Source: Treponema socranskii subsp. buccale (GTDB taxonomy: Bacteria > Spirochaetota > Spirochaetia > Treponematales > Treponemataceae). From it: 64,000 bases of DNA. A program made the translations under genes and the position numbers. Of the stretch, positions 8,787 through 17,461 are shown one piece after another (positions within the stretch are counted from its first letter, which is position 1; each line of letters starts with the position of its first letter). The notes under the pieces were generated by a model. It was not told the origin of the DNA, did not search any database, and saw nothing but the letters and a program-made list of their open reading frames with translations. Location of the stretch: the NCBI RefSeq assembly GCF_024181585.1, contig NZ_CP054258.1, positions 310,001 to 374,000 on the forward strand, given 5' to 3'.

Positions 8787-10289
8787 TTATGCTTTTTCTT
8801 CGAGATGCCGCAGCATGGTTTCAACTTCGGCGGGTACTTTTTTGCCGGATGCTTTGTTGGCAAATCCCACGGCACAGTATACGACGAAGGCGACAAGGGT
8901 CGGCATGATCAGACCGACATCGGGAGGCAATTTTAACGCGCCGGCTTTTGTGAGCACGAATACGAGGAAGCCTCCGATCGTCGAAAGAATTGCGGCTTTT
9001 CCGTCCGAGTGCTTAAATGCGGGGAACAATCCGAGCAAAAGCGGAACGGCCGTCGGTCCGAGCAGGGCTGCAAACCACGAGAGGATCATACCTGCGACTC
9101 CGCCGAATTTTTGATTGAGCAAACCGATGATGACGGTGAATGCCATAAAGATAAACGTCGTAATGCGTGCAAGCCGGAGGCCTTCTTTGCCTTCCTGATC
9201 GATATCTTTTTTGAAAATCGGAAGGATGTCGCGCGTGATAACCGCCGAAATCGTGTTGCAGTCCGACGTGCACATAGAAAGCGTATTTGCATACATTGCG
9301 GCGAGCGACAATCCGATCAATCCCGTCGGCAGAAATTTTTTGCTCAGTTCCGCAAATAAATTTTTCGCCGCTTCACCCTGCGTCCATCCCGGGAATACGA
9401 GCGGGCCGAGCCACATCGGTGTAAAGACTACGAGCGGCCATATCAAATACAGCAGTGCGGAAAGCAGTGCGCCTTTGTGTGCATTTTTATCGTCTTTGCT
9501 TGAAATAAAACGTGTCGCCAAACTCCACGTACCGCCGTTATAGCTCAAGAAAATGACGAAGAAATAAAACAGCGACCACGTAACCGATCCCTGACCTCGT
9601 CCGGGGTTAAAGATCGAAATATGTCCCGCCGGCAGCGATTGAAACGCTTGAACCAAGCCGAGATTCATTTCGTTCTTTAAGAAGAGGATCGTGCCGACAA
9701 AGAGTACGATGCCGCCGACGGTTTGAATAATCCATTGCGTGAAATCCGTCCACAAGTCCGCGATTAAGCCGCCGACGGACATATAGTAAATTGAAACGAG
9801 CGCGGAACTCAGGACACCGACCCAAAACGGAATGCCGGTAAAGCCCTGTACCAGAATACCGATCGAAGCCCACTTTGCACCGACGTCGATAAGCTTGCTT
9901 ACGATACCCGCAATCGCGACGACAACTTGAGAGGCCGTATCGTAACGCTTTTTGAGATATTCGGTCGGAGACTGGATACCCAGAAATTTACGCAAGCGCG
10001 GCCAGCGCGGTACGATGAGTATGGAACCGAGTGCGACCGCGATCGCGATGCTCATACCCCACCAAAAATAAATTTGCGTTCCCGTCGCGTATGCGATACC
10101 CGCGTATCCGACGAATACGACGCCCGAATATCCGGTTACGTGGTGCGAAATTCCCGCCAGCCACCACGGAACCTTGCCTCCGGCGACATAAAAATCTTCC
10201 GCTGTTTTGACGTTCTTTTTGGAATACAAACCGATCAAAACCATTCCTACAAGGAAAGCGACGACCATGCCGTAATCGACCCAGCTCAT
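8787..10289 (-). CDS. Sodium:solute symporter (SSS family)
   Basis: A 500-residue inner-membrane Na+-coupled transporter with about 13 hydrophobic segments. Family features include the N-terminal YGMVVAFLVGMVLIG helix, DFYVAGGKVPWWLAGISHH and ALGSILIVPRWPRL. Members of this branch import sugars such as sialic acid, galactose or amino sugars; its position between nagB and the epimerase points to GlcNAc, ManNAc or a derivative. GGAGG six bases before ATG 10289 decides the start over an earlier in-frame ATG. It is 99 bp downstream of nagB; that gap shows no terminator. Because import is not by a PTS, the sugar enters unphosphorylated. Confidence 0.9.
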   Translation of the reverse strand: MSWVDYGMVVAFLVGMVLIGLYSKKNVKTAEDFYVAGGKVPWWLAGISHHVTGYSGVVFVGYAGIAYATGTQIYFWWGMSIAIAVALGSILIVPRWPRLRKFLGIQSPTEYLKKRYDTASQVVVAIAGIVSKLIDVGAKWASIGILVQGFTGIPFWVGVLSSALVSIYYMSVGGLIADLWTDFTQWIIQTVGGIVLFVGTILFLKNEMNLGLVQAFQSLPAGHISIFNPGRGQGSVTWSLFYFFVIFLSYNGGTWSLATRFISSKDDKNAHKGALLSALLYLIWPLVVFTPMWLGPLVFPGWTQGEAAKNLFAELSKKFLPTGLIGLSLAAMYANTLSMCTSDCNTISAVITRDILPIFKKDIDQEGKEGLRLARITTFIFMAFTVIIGLLNQKFGGVAGMILSWFAALLGPTAVPLLLGLFPAFKHSDGKAAILSTIGGFLVFVLTKAGALKLPPDVGLIMPTLVAFVVYCAVGFANKASGKKVPAEVETMLRHLEEKA

Positions 10290-10388
10290 TGTTCCTCCTT
10301 GAATCGAATCGCAGACAAATCTCCGCATTTGCAGGCAATCCGATCCGTGCGCATCTGCGCATACTTGTTATTATTAAAACTCAATAAA

Positions 10389-11153
10389 TTATTTATTTAT
10401 TAAGTTTCCGGCACATGCAGTATCTATGTACATACGGGTATGTTTCGTCTTTCGCAAAATACTTGCGGGGCATGTTTCCGAAACGGGGCCTGTAAGGGCG
10501 GCGCATGTCGCGTCGTGTTTTTTTGCCGTAGGCACTATACAGAAAATACGTTCGCTCGACACGAGCGTCGGTATCGTAACCGTAAGCGCGTATTCTGGTA
10601 CGTCGGCGATGATCGGAAAACAACCGTCGTTTACCTGCTGCTGCCGGCATATCGGATCGAGTTTTACTTTTTTTACCGTTTTCGCGTCTTTAAAATCCGC
10701 AACTCCCGGATCGTTAAATGCGATATGACCGTTTTCGCCTATTCCCATAAAAGTTATGTGAATGCGCACGCCGTCGAGCAGCGCACCGTACCGCGCCGCT
10801 TCTTTGTCGGGATCCGCTTCGCCGTCGATTAAATTGACGCTTTTAAAAGGTACTTTTGAAAACAGCTTTTCCGAAAGAAAGCCGTTGAAAGAATGCGGAT
10901 CACCCTGTTTTAAACCGACATAATCGTCCATGTGATATGCGTTGATCTTTTCCCACGGAACGGAAACGTCCGCCGTAAGAGCCGCTAAAAAATCGTTTTG
11001 CGAAGGTGCCGCTGCAAAGATGCAGTTGAGTTCGCTTCTTTCTTTTAATAATTCTTTGATGCATACGGCGGCGTCGCGGGCGGCGGCTTTGCCCATCTCT
11101 TCGCGAGTGTCGTATACAAACAATTCCACTTCGTCAAATCGCAGCTGTTTCAT
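10389..11153 (-). CDS. nagB: Glucosamine-6-phosphate deaminase (NagB family)
   Basis: Converts glucosamine-6-phosphate to fructose-6-phosphate and ammonia in the cytoplasm. The family motifs are visible: INAYHMDDYVG (catalytic Asp pair region, about 69-79), MGIGENGHIAFNDPG with the ring-opening His (about 136-150) and a C-terminal phosphate-binding segment. Length 254 aa is normal. The segment between is divergent from E. coli NagB, so it belongs to a more distant NagB-like branch. The start has GAGG nine bases upstream and lies two bases after the lacI stop, so it is cotranscribed with the repressor. Confidence 0.9.
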   Translation of the reverse strand: MKQLRFDEVELFVYDTREEMGKAAARDAAVCIKELLKERSELNCIFAAAPSQNDFLAALTADVSVPWEKINAYHMDDYVGLKQGDPHSFNGFLSEKLFSKVPFKSVNLIDGEADPDKEAARYGALLDGVRIHITFMGIGENGHIAFNDPGVADFKDAKTVKKVKLDPICRQQQVNDGCFPIIADVPEYALTVTIPTLVSSERIFCIVPTAKKHDATCAALTGPVSETCPASILRKTKHTRMYIDTACAGNLINK

Positions 11154-11155
11154 TT

Positions 11156-12223
11156 TTATCGCCTCACTTTATAATTGATTTTCCGTACCGATTCCCGTTC
11201 GATCAATTTCGGTTCGAGCATTATCCGGCTTGCGGTGACGGGTTTGTTTTCAATCCTGTTCAGCAAAATATCCGCCGCGAGCCGTCCCGTATCCACCGCC
11301 GATTGGTCGATTGTCGTGAGCGCGGGCACGAACATTGCACCGAACGGAATATTATCGCAGCCGACGATCGAAATATCGGACGGTACGCGTACCCCTTCTT
11401 TTTCGAATTTTTTTATCAATCCTATAGCCGTCATATCGTTTACCGCAAAAACCGCATCGGGCAGATAGCGCCGTTTCATCAGCAGTTCGGCGGCAAATTG
11501 TCCGCGGTAAAAGTCGTCGTCGAAGTCGTCCCGCCGCTGTTCAAAAACGGCGATCAGCACATTTTGCGCCGAAAAACGCCTGCGCTTTTTTGTAAACGCT
11601 TTTTTATACCCTTCAAACAATCGCTTTCTGCTGAACCGGTCGAGCGGCCCCGATACGAAAACGATATCCTTATGTCCCGCATCGAATAAAAACTCTGCGG
11701 CGGTTTTTCCTGCCGCAAGAAAATCGAAACTGACGCTGTCGATTTCCGGATAATCATAGGGCTGATCGAACAGCACAAAAGGGACGGGGAGGGCGCGCAG
11801 TGTCCTCAAAAAAGCGCCGGCAAGATGTATGCTCGACAACAAAAGCCCCGCAACCTGTTTGCGCTGCAATATGTCCAAATGCTTTGTTTCGAGCTGAAAT
11901 CGATTTTGCGATGAACAGATAATCGGCATATAGCCGCGCTCGACGCATTCGCGTTCCACAGCCGATACAAGCTCGGCATAAAAGGGATTCGACAGCGACG
12001 GAATGATGACACCGATTTCTTTGCTCGTTCCGCCTCTGAGCATCTGCCCGAACACATTCGGCTTATAATGCATACCGAGCGCGATCCGAAGGATTTCTTT
12101 GCGGACTTCGCGGCTTACCGGATAATCCGAACCGCTCAAAACGCGCGACACCGTAGCGGAAGACACGCCCGCTTTTTTTGCGATATCGGAAATAGTCGGC
12201 CTTTTTTTCGGTTTATCCTGCAT
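11156..12223 (-). CDS. LacI-family transcriptional repressor of the amino-sugar operon
   Basis: A LacI/GalR repressor with helix-turn-helix TISDIAKKAGVSSATVSRVLSG (residues 9-30), hinge helix NVFGQMLRGG and a periplasmic-binding-type effector domain (IGVIIPSLSNPFYAELV; ending SIVGCDNIPFGAMFVPALTTI). It is the first gene of the minus-strand operon lacI-nagB-symporter-epimerase-hydrolase-SIS-nagA, so its effector is probably an amino sugar or its phosphate. The ATG at 12223 is chosen because GGAAA lies eight bases upstream; an in-frame ATG at 12238 lacks a ribosome site. A LacI-like palindrome sits at the predicted transcription start, which indicates autoregulation. Confidence 0.92.
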   Translation of the reverse strand: MQDKPKKRPTISDIAKKAGVSSATVSRVLSGSDYPVSREVRKEILRIALGMHYKPNVFGQMLRGGTSKEIGVIIPSLSNPFYAELVSAVERECVERGYMPIICSSQNRFQLETKHLDILQRKQVAGLLLSSIHLAGAFLRTLRALPVPFVLFDQPYDYPEIDSVSFDFLAAGKTAAEFLFDAGHKDIVFVSGPLDRFSRKRLFEGYKKAFTKKRRRFSAQNVLIAVFEQRRDDFDDDFYRGQFAAELLMKRRYLPDAVFAVNDMTAIGLIKKFEKEGVRVPSDISIVGCDNIPFGAMFVPALTTIDQSAVDTGRLAADILLNRIENKPVTASRIMLEPKLIERESVRKINYKVRR

Positions 12224-12241
12224 AGTGTCGATTTCCATTAC

Positions 12242-12255
12242 AGCAAACGTTTACT
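12242..12255. promoter_or_regulatory. LacI-type operator
   Basis: The near-perfect palindrome AGCAAACGTTTACT (one mismatched pair) has the central AAACGTTT typical of LacI/GalR operators. It lies just downstream of the -10 box and over the expected transcription start of the lacI-nag operon, a classical repression site. No second copy was seen in the operon. Confidence 0.7.
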
Positions 12256-12257
12256 AT

Positions 12258-12286
12258 AGGGTAAGTCCATTTCCCCGATTTGTCAA
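12258..12286 (-). promoter_or_regulatory. Promoter of the lacI-nag operon
   Basis: Minus-strand TTGACA (12281-12286), 17-bp spacer and TACCCT (12258-12263). The perfect -35 compensates a poor -10. The operator lies immediately downstream. Confidence 0.55.
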
Positions 12287-12485
12287 TAATTATTTTTATA
12301 TTTTAATTTGTTGTAATATAATGAATTAAGAAAATAGATGAGAAAATCAAGATATAAAAAGTGAAAAACGTATAAAAAAATTGTTTTTTTTATTGCATCG
12401 ATATAGAATAATATTTCTGTTAAAAAACAGAACCGAGCTCGGCTATGCGGCTGTGCTTTTATCCCGTACGTACATTGCGCGCGCA

Positions 12486-12514
12486 TTGCCGGCGTCGTAA
12501 AAATGTAATACAAT
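12486..12514 (+). promoter_or_regulatory. Promoter of the site-2 protease gene, probably leaderless
   Basis: TTGCCG (12486-12491), 17-bp spacer and TACAAT (12509-12514). The -10 ends seven bases before ATG 12522 and overlaps the alternative ATG at 12513, which argues for the later start. Confidence 0.55.
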
Positions 12515-12521
12515 GCTTCGT

Positions 12522-13157
12522 ATGCATTTTGACATCATCGATACCCTGTATTCCCTGCCCGGAATCGTCATCGGGCTTACGCTGCACGAATACTGCCACG
12601 CACTCGCCGCGTACAAGCTCGGAGACGGAACGGCAAAAGCGGACGGAAGGCTCACCTTCGATCCGATCAAACACATCGACCCGATCGGTTTTTTGTTTAT
12701 CGTCATCGCGGGCTTCGGCTGGGCAAAACCCGTTTCGTTCGACCCGCGGAATTTGGCGCATCCGAGACGGGACAGAGTTATCATCGCGCTTGCAGGTCCG
12801 CTGTCGAATCTTACGCTCGGCATCGTCTCTCTTTTTATTGTAAAATTGTTCAGGCTTGCGGGCATTCACATTTCGTCGTTGCCGCTGTTTGCCGTGTACA
12901 AAACCGTTTTTTACGTGCTCCTTTATACGGCGACGATCAACCTCGGATTGTTTATCTTCAATATTTTGCCCATCCCGCCGCTCGACGGCAGTCACGTATT
13001 TTTTTCGGGGATGAACCTCAGCAAAGAAAAAGAAGCGCGCTTTATGCAATGGGGCACTTTCGCTTTATTCGCCCTCATCGCAGCCGAGCGGGCGACAGGC
13101 ATCGACTTTATTCCTATCGGCGCCTTTGTCAATAAAGTCGTATCGTTGGTGTTGTGA
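12522..13157 (+). CDS. Site-2 protease family (M50) membrane metallopeptidase
   Basis: A polytopic zinc peptidase of 211 residues that cleaves within the membrane. It shows GLTLHEYCHAL (HExxH at about residues 21-25) and NILPIPPLDGSHV (Asp zinc ligand, NxxPxPPLDG), the two M50 signatures, with about five hydrophobic segments. There is no PDZ domain, so it is of the short archaeal/bacterial type rather than RseP. ATG 12522 is preferred because a promoter -10 (TACAAT) covers the ATG at 12513 and no Shine-Dalgarno exists for either. Substrate unknown; neighbours do not suggest one. Confidence 0.9.
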   Translation: MHFDIIDTLYSLPGIVIGLTLHEYCHALAAYKLGDGTAKADGRLTFDPIKHIDPIGFLFIVIAGFGWAKPVSFDPRNLAHPRRDRVIIALAGPLSNLTLGIVSLFIVKLFRLAGIHISSLPLFAVYKTVFYVLLYTATINLGLFIFNILPIPPLDGSHVFFSGMNLSKEKEARFMQWGTFALFALIAAERATGIDFIPIGAFVNKVVSLVL

Positions 13158-13167
13158 GCCGTATATT

Positions 13168-13215
13168 GCAAACTATCCGACGGAACGCTTTTGCGCTGCA
13201 ACGCGGATAGTTTGC
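13168..13215. terminator. Long inverted repeat between convergent genes
   Basis: A perfect 12-bp inverted repeat (GCAAACTATCCG / CGGATAGTTTGC) with a 24-base interior lies between the site-2 protease gene and the convergent secreted-protein gene. There is no strong T-run; it could be a bidirectional terminator or a mobile hairpin repeat. Confidence 0.4.
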
Positions 13216-13245
13216 CCTGTAAAAAACAGTAATAATACAAGTGTG

Positions 13246-14022
13246 TTATTTTTCATCCTTCCAATTGTCTTCACCGGCGGTTGCTTTATCGATATCCGTA
13301 TTCCCTGTAAGAATTAACGGTTCCGGCATTATGATTTTGTCATCGTAATCCGAAGAGCCGTCGGCGTGGCGGGGCCAAGTAACGCGGGAGAGGTCGCAGG
13401 TATTATTTTTTATTAAGTTTTCATATTCTTTAAGGGTTGCTTCATTTATCCTGCAGAATGTATGAATAAACACGTCATCGATATAAAAATCAAGATAATC
13501 CCCGTCAATAATTATTTTTGCAGAATGAATATCATATTCATATTCTTTAAATGGGATTTCCGTTTTTATAAAATTGCTATAATATAAATCGGACTTTTGT
13601 ACAATCCCAATTAAAGAAAAAATAATCTGATTATTTTTTACAGTAACATTTCTTACGGTCATATAATATGGGAAACAAAATATAGACAATGTTTCACCAC
13701 TGTAATTCCAGGCTAAATAAAAATTACCGAGTCTTTTATGCTTCATCTCTTCATCAGTATTAACTCTGAATTCCAAAAAAGCGTTTGGGACTCCAGTATA
13801 CCAATACAAATATGTTTTGAAATCTACCTCTGATAGCTCCGGAGCATGATAAACAGATGGATATAATTCAATTAATTTATCTCTATTTTGTGCTTTTAAT
13901 ACTTCAAAATCTTCATAAATGACAAAACTTTCTTTAGCTAATTTCTTTTCAACATTATCAGAGAATAGTTTGGAACTAATAAAGATTAATAAAAATATTA
14001 TTATAATTCGATATTTATTCAT
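13246..14022 (-). CDS. Secreted hypothetical protein, paralogue A
   Basis: A 258-residue protein with a signal peptide (MNKYRIIIIFLLIFISSKLFS). The mature part is acidic and aromatic with alternating strand patterns, and ends in a segment shared with the upstream gene: CDLSxVTWPRHADG, SDYDDKIIMPEPLI, then a short DKxTAG tail. No known family is recognised. The start at 14022 has AAGGA six bases upstream and overlaps the previous stop (ATGAATAA); another ATG at 14028 sits too close to that site. Codon usage is much more AT-rich than in the flanking metabolic genes, suggesting acquired DNA. Confidence 0.7.
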   Translation of the reverse strand: MNKYRIIIIFLLIFISSKLFSDNVEKKLAKESFVIYEDFEVLKAQNRDKLIELYPSVYHAPELSEVDFKTYLYWYTGVPNAFLEFRVNTDEEMKHKRLGNFYLAWNYSGETLSIFCFPYYMTVRNVTVKNNQIIFSLIGIVQKSDLYYSNFIKTEIPFKEYEYDIHSAKIIIDGDYLDFYIDDVFIHTFCRINEATLKEYENLIKNNTCDLSRVTWPRHADGSSDYDDKIIMPEPLILTGNTDIDKATAGEDNWKDEK

Positions 14023-14761
14023 TTTCATCCTTACAATTGTTTTTACCGGCGGTTGTTTTATCGAGACTCGTGTTTTTCGTAGAAATTAACGGTTCCGGCA
14101 TTATGATTTTGTCATCGTAATCCGAAGTGCCGTCGGCGTGGCGGGGCCAGGTAACTTTTGAAAGATCGCATTTATTCGTTTGGATTAGATTATTGTATTG
14201 ATTCAATGTCTCATTATCCACTTTGCAAAAGGTATCATAATAGTCAGTTAAATTATTGAGATAAACTCCAAGATAATCTCCGTCAAACCGTAAAATTATC
14301 GTACATTCGTCTTCCTGTATCGGCCAACTTGAAAAAGGTGATTTATTTTCATTTTTTTTGCAGTTGAATGTTTTTACAACATTTATATAAAAACATCCGT
14401 TTTCATAGTTGATCTCATCCATGTAAAATGATAATAAATCTAATTCTTTCCCCCAAGTTACGCATAAATTGTCTTGGTCACGATATAAATCTTTTATAAT
14501 GCAAAAAGTAGAAAAACAGTCCTGCTCATCCCATCGTATGGTTTTCTCTTCTAATTCATGATAAAATGTTAAAGTTTCAATATTAGTGAAATATTTTTTT
14601 ATACTTTCTTTGTTTTCAGTATGCAGTATTTTAAGACAATTTTCCGGAATCCAAAAAGAATCATTCTTTTCAAGAATCCTATCATATAAACTTTTCTTAG
14701 GCGAAGCAAAAGTATTTAAACTTATAAAAATCAAAACTATATAAAGTAATTTTTTTTTCAT
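14015..14761 (-). CDS. Secreted hypothetical protein, paralogue B
   Basis: A 248-residue protein with signal peptide MKKKLLYIVLIFISLNTFAS. It shares with the next gene the near-identical C-terminal block CDLSKVTWPRHADG and SDYDDKIIMPEPLI, and the pattern DGDYLxxYxxN...FCxxxExTLxxYxxLI just before it, while the N-terminal two thirds have diverged strongly. The two are a tandem duplication with a conserved tail. Function is unknown. The stop overlaps the start of paralogue A, so they form an operon. The DNA is AT-rich. Confidence 0.7.
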   Translation of the reverse strand: MKKKLLYIVLIFISLNTFASPKKSLYDRILEKNDSFWIPENCLKILHTENKESIKKYFTNIETLTFYHELEEKTIRWDEQDCFSTFCIIKDLYRDQDNLCVTWGKELDLLSFYMDEINYENGCFYINVVKTFNCKKNENKSPFSSWPIQEDECTIILRFDGDYLGVYLNNLTDYYDTFCKVDNETLNQYNNLIQTNKCDLSKVTWPRHADGTSDYDDKIIMPEPLISTKNTSLDKTTAGKNNCKDENE

Positions 14762-14822
14762 GGCATAACATTTCCTTCCTTAACAAGTTCTGCCGGTCAC
14801 AGGAATAATAGTATGTATTTTC

Positions 14823-16943
14823 CTACCTTCCGAACAACCCCTTAAGCGCGCCGGCGGCTTTTTGTACGGCGTCGCTTCCGGTTTGGCCTGCGAGCTGTTT
14901 GAGTATGTCCCGCTGCGCTTTTTCGAGCGCGGCGTTTATATCGCCGAAATTCGCTTCCTGCAATTTGATGCCGTTTTGAATATCCGTAAGCTTTGCGATT
15001 TCTGCCGAAACGCCGCCCGTTTTTTCGGCAAGCAGTTCGTTCACTTTTTCGCGCGCGGAAGCGGTGATCGACGCGAGTTCGGATGCGAGCATGCTTTGAA
15101 AAACGGCGGCGAAGCGTTCGGCCGCATCGGTGTCGAGCGAAAGCGTAACGCCCGATTCGAGTGCATAGCCTGCGGTAAAGCCGACTTTGAGCGCGGTAAA
15201 GCGTTCCGTCGCTTTGCGGTAGATTTCGTATACGGGAGCGGGTTCGAAAGACGGAGTTGCGATTTTCATACCGCTCATATCGATTGCACCCTGCACGCGA
15301 AAGCTTCCGTCGTCATCACCGAGTACGGTACACGAAAGGGCGGACGAGTGCGCGGCAAGCGAATATGCGTCGTCGATTTTCAGTGAAAGCGGAAAACCCG
15401 ATCCGCTGTACTTTGCGAACAAAAGCGGATTATCCGTTTTGCGTCTCCCGTCGATAACGGCGCTTATCGCGTTGTCGATTCCTTTAACGGCGAAAGCGGC
15501 GGAAAGCTCTGCGGGCTTTCCGCGCTTGTCGGGATCGCTTGAAACTTCTTTTGCCGACATGCTCCAGTTTGCACCGGAGCCGTACGCTTTTTCGATTAAA
15601 AACTTCGGAACGGTATCGTTTTTATAATAGATATCCGTGCCCTTCATGCGTCGCGAAACTTTTTTCGCTTTCTTTTTTGCAGGCTTCGGTGCAGCTTTGC
15701 TTTTAAATTGAAGGGCCGTATCGATTCCTTTTTGCACGTAGGGATAATACGTGCCGAAAAGATTGTACATAAACGCCGTAAGCACTTTGTTGAAGACGCC
15801 GCCGATGCCGTCGTTTTTGAGCGTTTTGAATTTGACAATCTCTTTGTCGATGAGCGCTTTGTCGGACGCGATCGCAGCCCCGATTTCTTTCGAAAGCCGC
15901 TCGGCCTTTTCGGTATCGCTTTTGAAGTCCGCCCCGATTTTTTCAGTCTGCGTTTTTATGTTTTTTCCCTGCACGACGGCGGCGTTGATCGCATCGAGCG
16001 CTTCTTTTAATTTTACGGGATCTTTTACGCCCGCCCAATCGGTTTTGATAAGAGTATCGACGGAACTTGAAAATTCGCGAATCGATTTTTCCATCGACTG
16101 GGGCGTATCCTTCCACTTTGCGACCGTCTCTTCGATCGCGGTCTTTGTGCTTTCCGCCATCGCCGGAGATTTCAAATTGCTTTCGACGTTTTCAATAATC
16201 GTTTGAGGATTGTATTCGGCAAAGGTATCGGAAAGCGTTTTTTGCACGTCGGCAAGGAGCGCCTTTTGCATGTCGGCGATGCGGCTTTCGTTTTGTTTTT
16301 CTTCGCGCTTTTGTTTTATCGGAATATAGCCGGACGTCTTCCGCTCGGTACCGATGAGCACGTCCGCGACGGTGATGTTTTCCGTGTCGAATTTGCCGCG
16401 CAGCAGTTCGGTCAAATTGAAATCGAACGTGATTTCCCCGACTTGAAAGATGTTTTTCATCACATCGTTTTTGTTTGCCTGCTGCAAATCTTTTATCGTA
16501 AGCTTTGCGCCGAATATTTGAAAATCGAGGTAACCGATGTCGGCTTTTGCTTGGAAAGCGCTTTGCATTCCCGCGACGATCGCGCGCTTTACGATGATGT
16601 TTTTAAACATACCGACAACGACGCAGACGGCGACTATGGCACCGATGAGGGCGGCAAGCGGAATAAGCTTGACGCCGAATTTCTGCTGCCGTATTTCTTT
16701 TGCGATAGTTTTAAGGCGGATAAAATCCGCTTTGACGATTTCCGAATTTTTCGGAATGCGGACGCTGCCCGTTTTATCCGCATCGGCGGTAAAATAATTA
16801 TTAATAAATTCTTTATCCGCCGCTACGTATATTTTTTTCAGTATTTTCTTTTCGAATTGCTTTTGCGTATAAGATTTTTTTAACAATCCGGGGAGTTTTT
16901 TTGCGGGAACGGTTTTTTGCGTTTCAGCGACTGTTGTTTTCAT
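14823..16943 (-). CDS. TIGR03545-family envelope protein
   Basis: A 706-residue protein with a cytoplasmic N-terminus of about 90 residues, one membrane helix (LIPLAALIGAIVAVCVVVGM, about 93-112) and a long periplasmic part. The latter begins with an AsmA-like stretch (GYLDFQIFGAKLTIKDLQ; VGEITFDFNLTELLRGKFDTENITVADVLIG), then a long coiled-coil (about 200-400) and a beta-rich region. This matches TIGR03545, a family found only in bacteria with outer membranes and usually next to TIGR03546, as here (2 bp apart). The AsmA-like start suggests a role in lipid or outer-membrane traffic; that is inference. The start is the ATG directly after the partner gene. Confidence 0.8.
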   Translation of the reverse strand: MKTTVAETQKTVPAKKLPGLLKKSYTQKQFEKKILKKIYVAADKEFINNYFTADADKTGSVRIPKNSEIVKADFIRLKTIAKEIRQQKFGVKLIPLAALIGAIVAVCVVVGMFKNIIVKRAIVAGMQSAFQAKADIGYLDFQIFGAKLTIKDLQQANKNDVMKNIFQVGEITFDFNLTELLRGKFDTENITVADVLIGTERKTSGYIPIKQKREEKQNESRIADMQKALLADVQKTLSDTFAEYNPQTIIENVESNLKSPAMAESTKTAIEETVAKWKDTPQSMEKSIREFSSSVDTLIKTDWAGVKDPVKLKEALDAINAAVVQGKNIKTQTEKIGADFKSDTEKAERLSKEIGAAIASDKALIDKEIVKFKTLKNDGIGGVFNKVLTAFMYNLFGTYYPYVQKGIDTALQFKSKAAPKPAKKKAKKVSRRMKGTDIYYKNDTVPKFLIEKAYGSGANWSMSAKEVSSDPDKRGKPAELSAAFAVKGIDNAISAVIDGRRKTDNPLLFAKYSGSGFPLSLKIDDAYSLAAHSSALSCTVLGDDDGSFRVQGAIDMSGMKIATPSFEPAPVYEIYRKATERFTALKVGFTAGYALESGVTLSLDTDAAERFAAVFQSMLASELASITASAREKVNELLAEKTGGVSAEIAKLTDIQNGIKLQEANFGDINAALEKAQRDILKQLAGQTGSDAVQKAAGALKGLFGR

Positions 16944-16945
16944 AC

Positions 16946-17461
16946 TTACACAAGCTCCGACGCCTTTGCGGCTATTTTTGAAATAATCGGCAGCGCACCG
17001 ATCGCTTTTCCGATTTTGCTGTTTTTGACGGCGCCTGCGATGACCGTGCGCCACTGTTTGATCAGCAGGATTGCAAGGAGAAAAAGCGGTACATAGCAGA
17101 CTATGCCGCAGACGAGGGAGCCGCACACGATCGTATTGTTGAATCTCGTAAAGCCGACGAACGGAACGTCGAGCAGATATGAAAAAATCGGTTCGAGCGG
17201 AGCAAACGTAAGAACGGCATAGCCGGTTTTATGGAAAAGCGGGTCGAGCAGGGGAGAGACAAGAGAGCCGATCGCCATTGCGATAAGGTACGCGCCCTTA
17301 TTGATCCGCATAAATAAAAACAGTACGACGAGCAAATACCACAGCAGATTGTTCTTCGGCATAAAGCCGAGTATGAGCCCGAGGCAAAGCGCGTTCGCGA
17401 TTTCCGACGGCTTTGAATTCGAATTGAGCGCGCGGAATAATTTGACGATATTTGCGATCAT
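16946..17461 (-). CDS. TIGR03546-family membrane protein
   Basis: A 171-residue integral membrane protein with hydrophobic segments around GLILGFMPKNNLLWYLLVVLF, AYLIAMAIGSLVSPL and LVCGIVCYVPLFLLAILL. The N-terminal NSNSKPSEIANALCLGLILGFMPK is typical of TIGR03546/DUF2062-like proteins. It forms the two-gene pair with TIGR03545. GGAGGG eight bases upstream fixes the start at 17461. Function unknown; the pairing suggests a joint envelope complex. Confidence 0.8.
   Translation of the reverse strand: MIANIVKLFRALNSNSKPSEIANALCLGLILGFMPKNNLLWYLLVVLFLFMRINKGAYLIAMAIGSLVSPLLDPLFHKTGYAVLTFAPLEPIFSYLLDVPFVGFTRFNNTIVCGSLVCGIVCYVPLFLLAILLIKQWRTVIAGAVKNSKIGKAIGALPIISKIAAKASELV

Noticed and set aside
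13168-13215. Possible third attC site next to the secreted paralogues
   Set aside because: The arms are perfect but carry no RYYYAAC or GTTRRRY boxes; kept as a hairpin or terminator.
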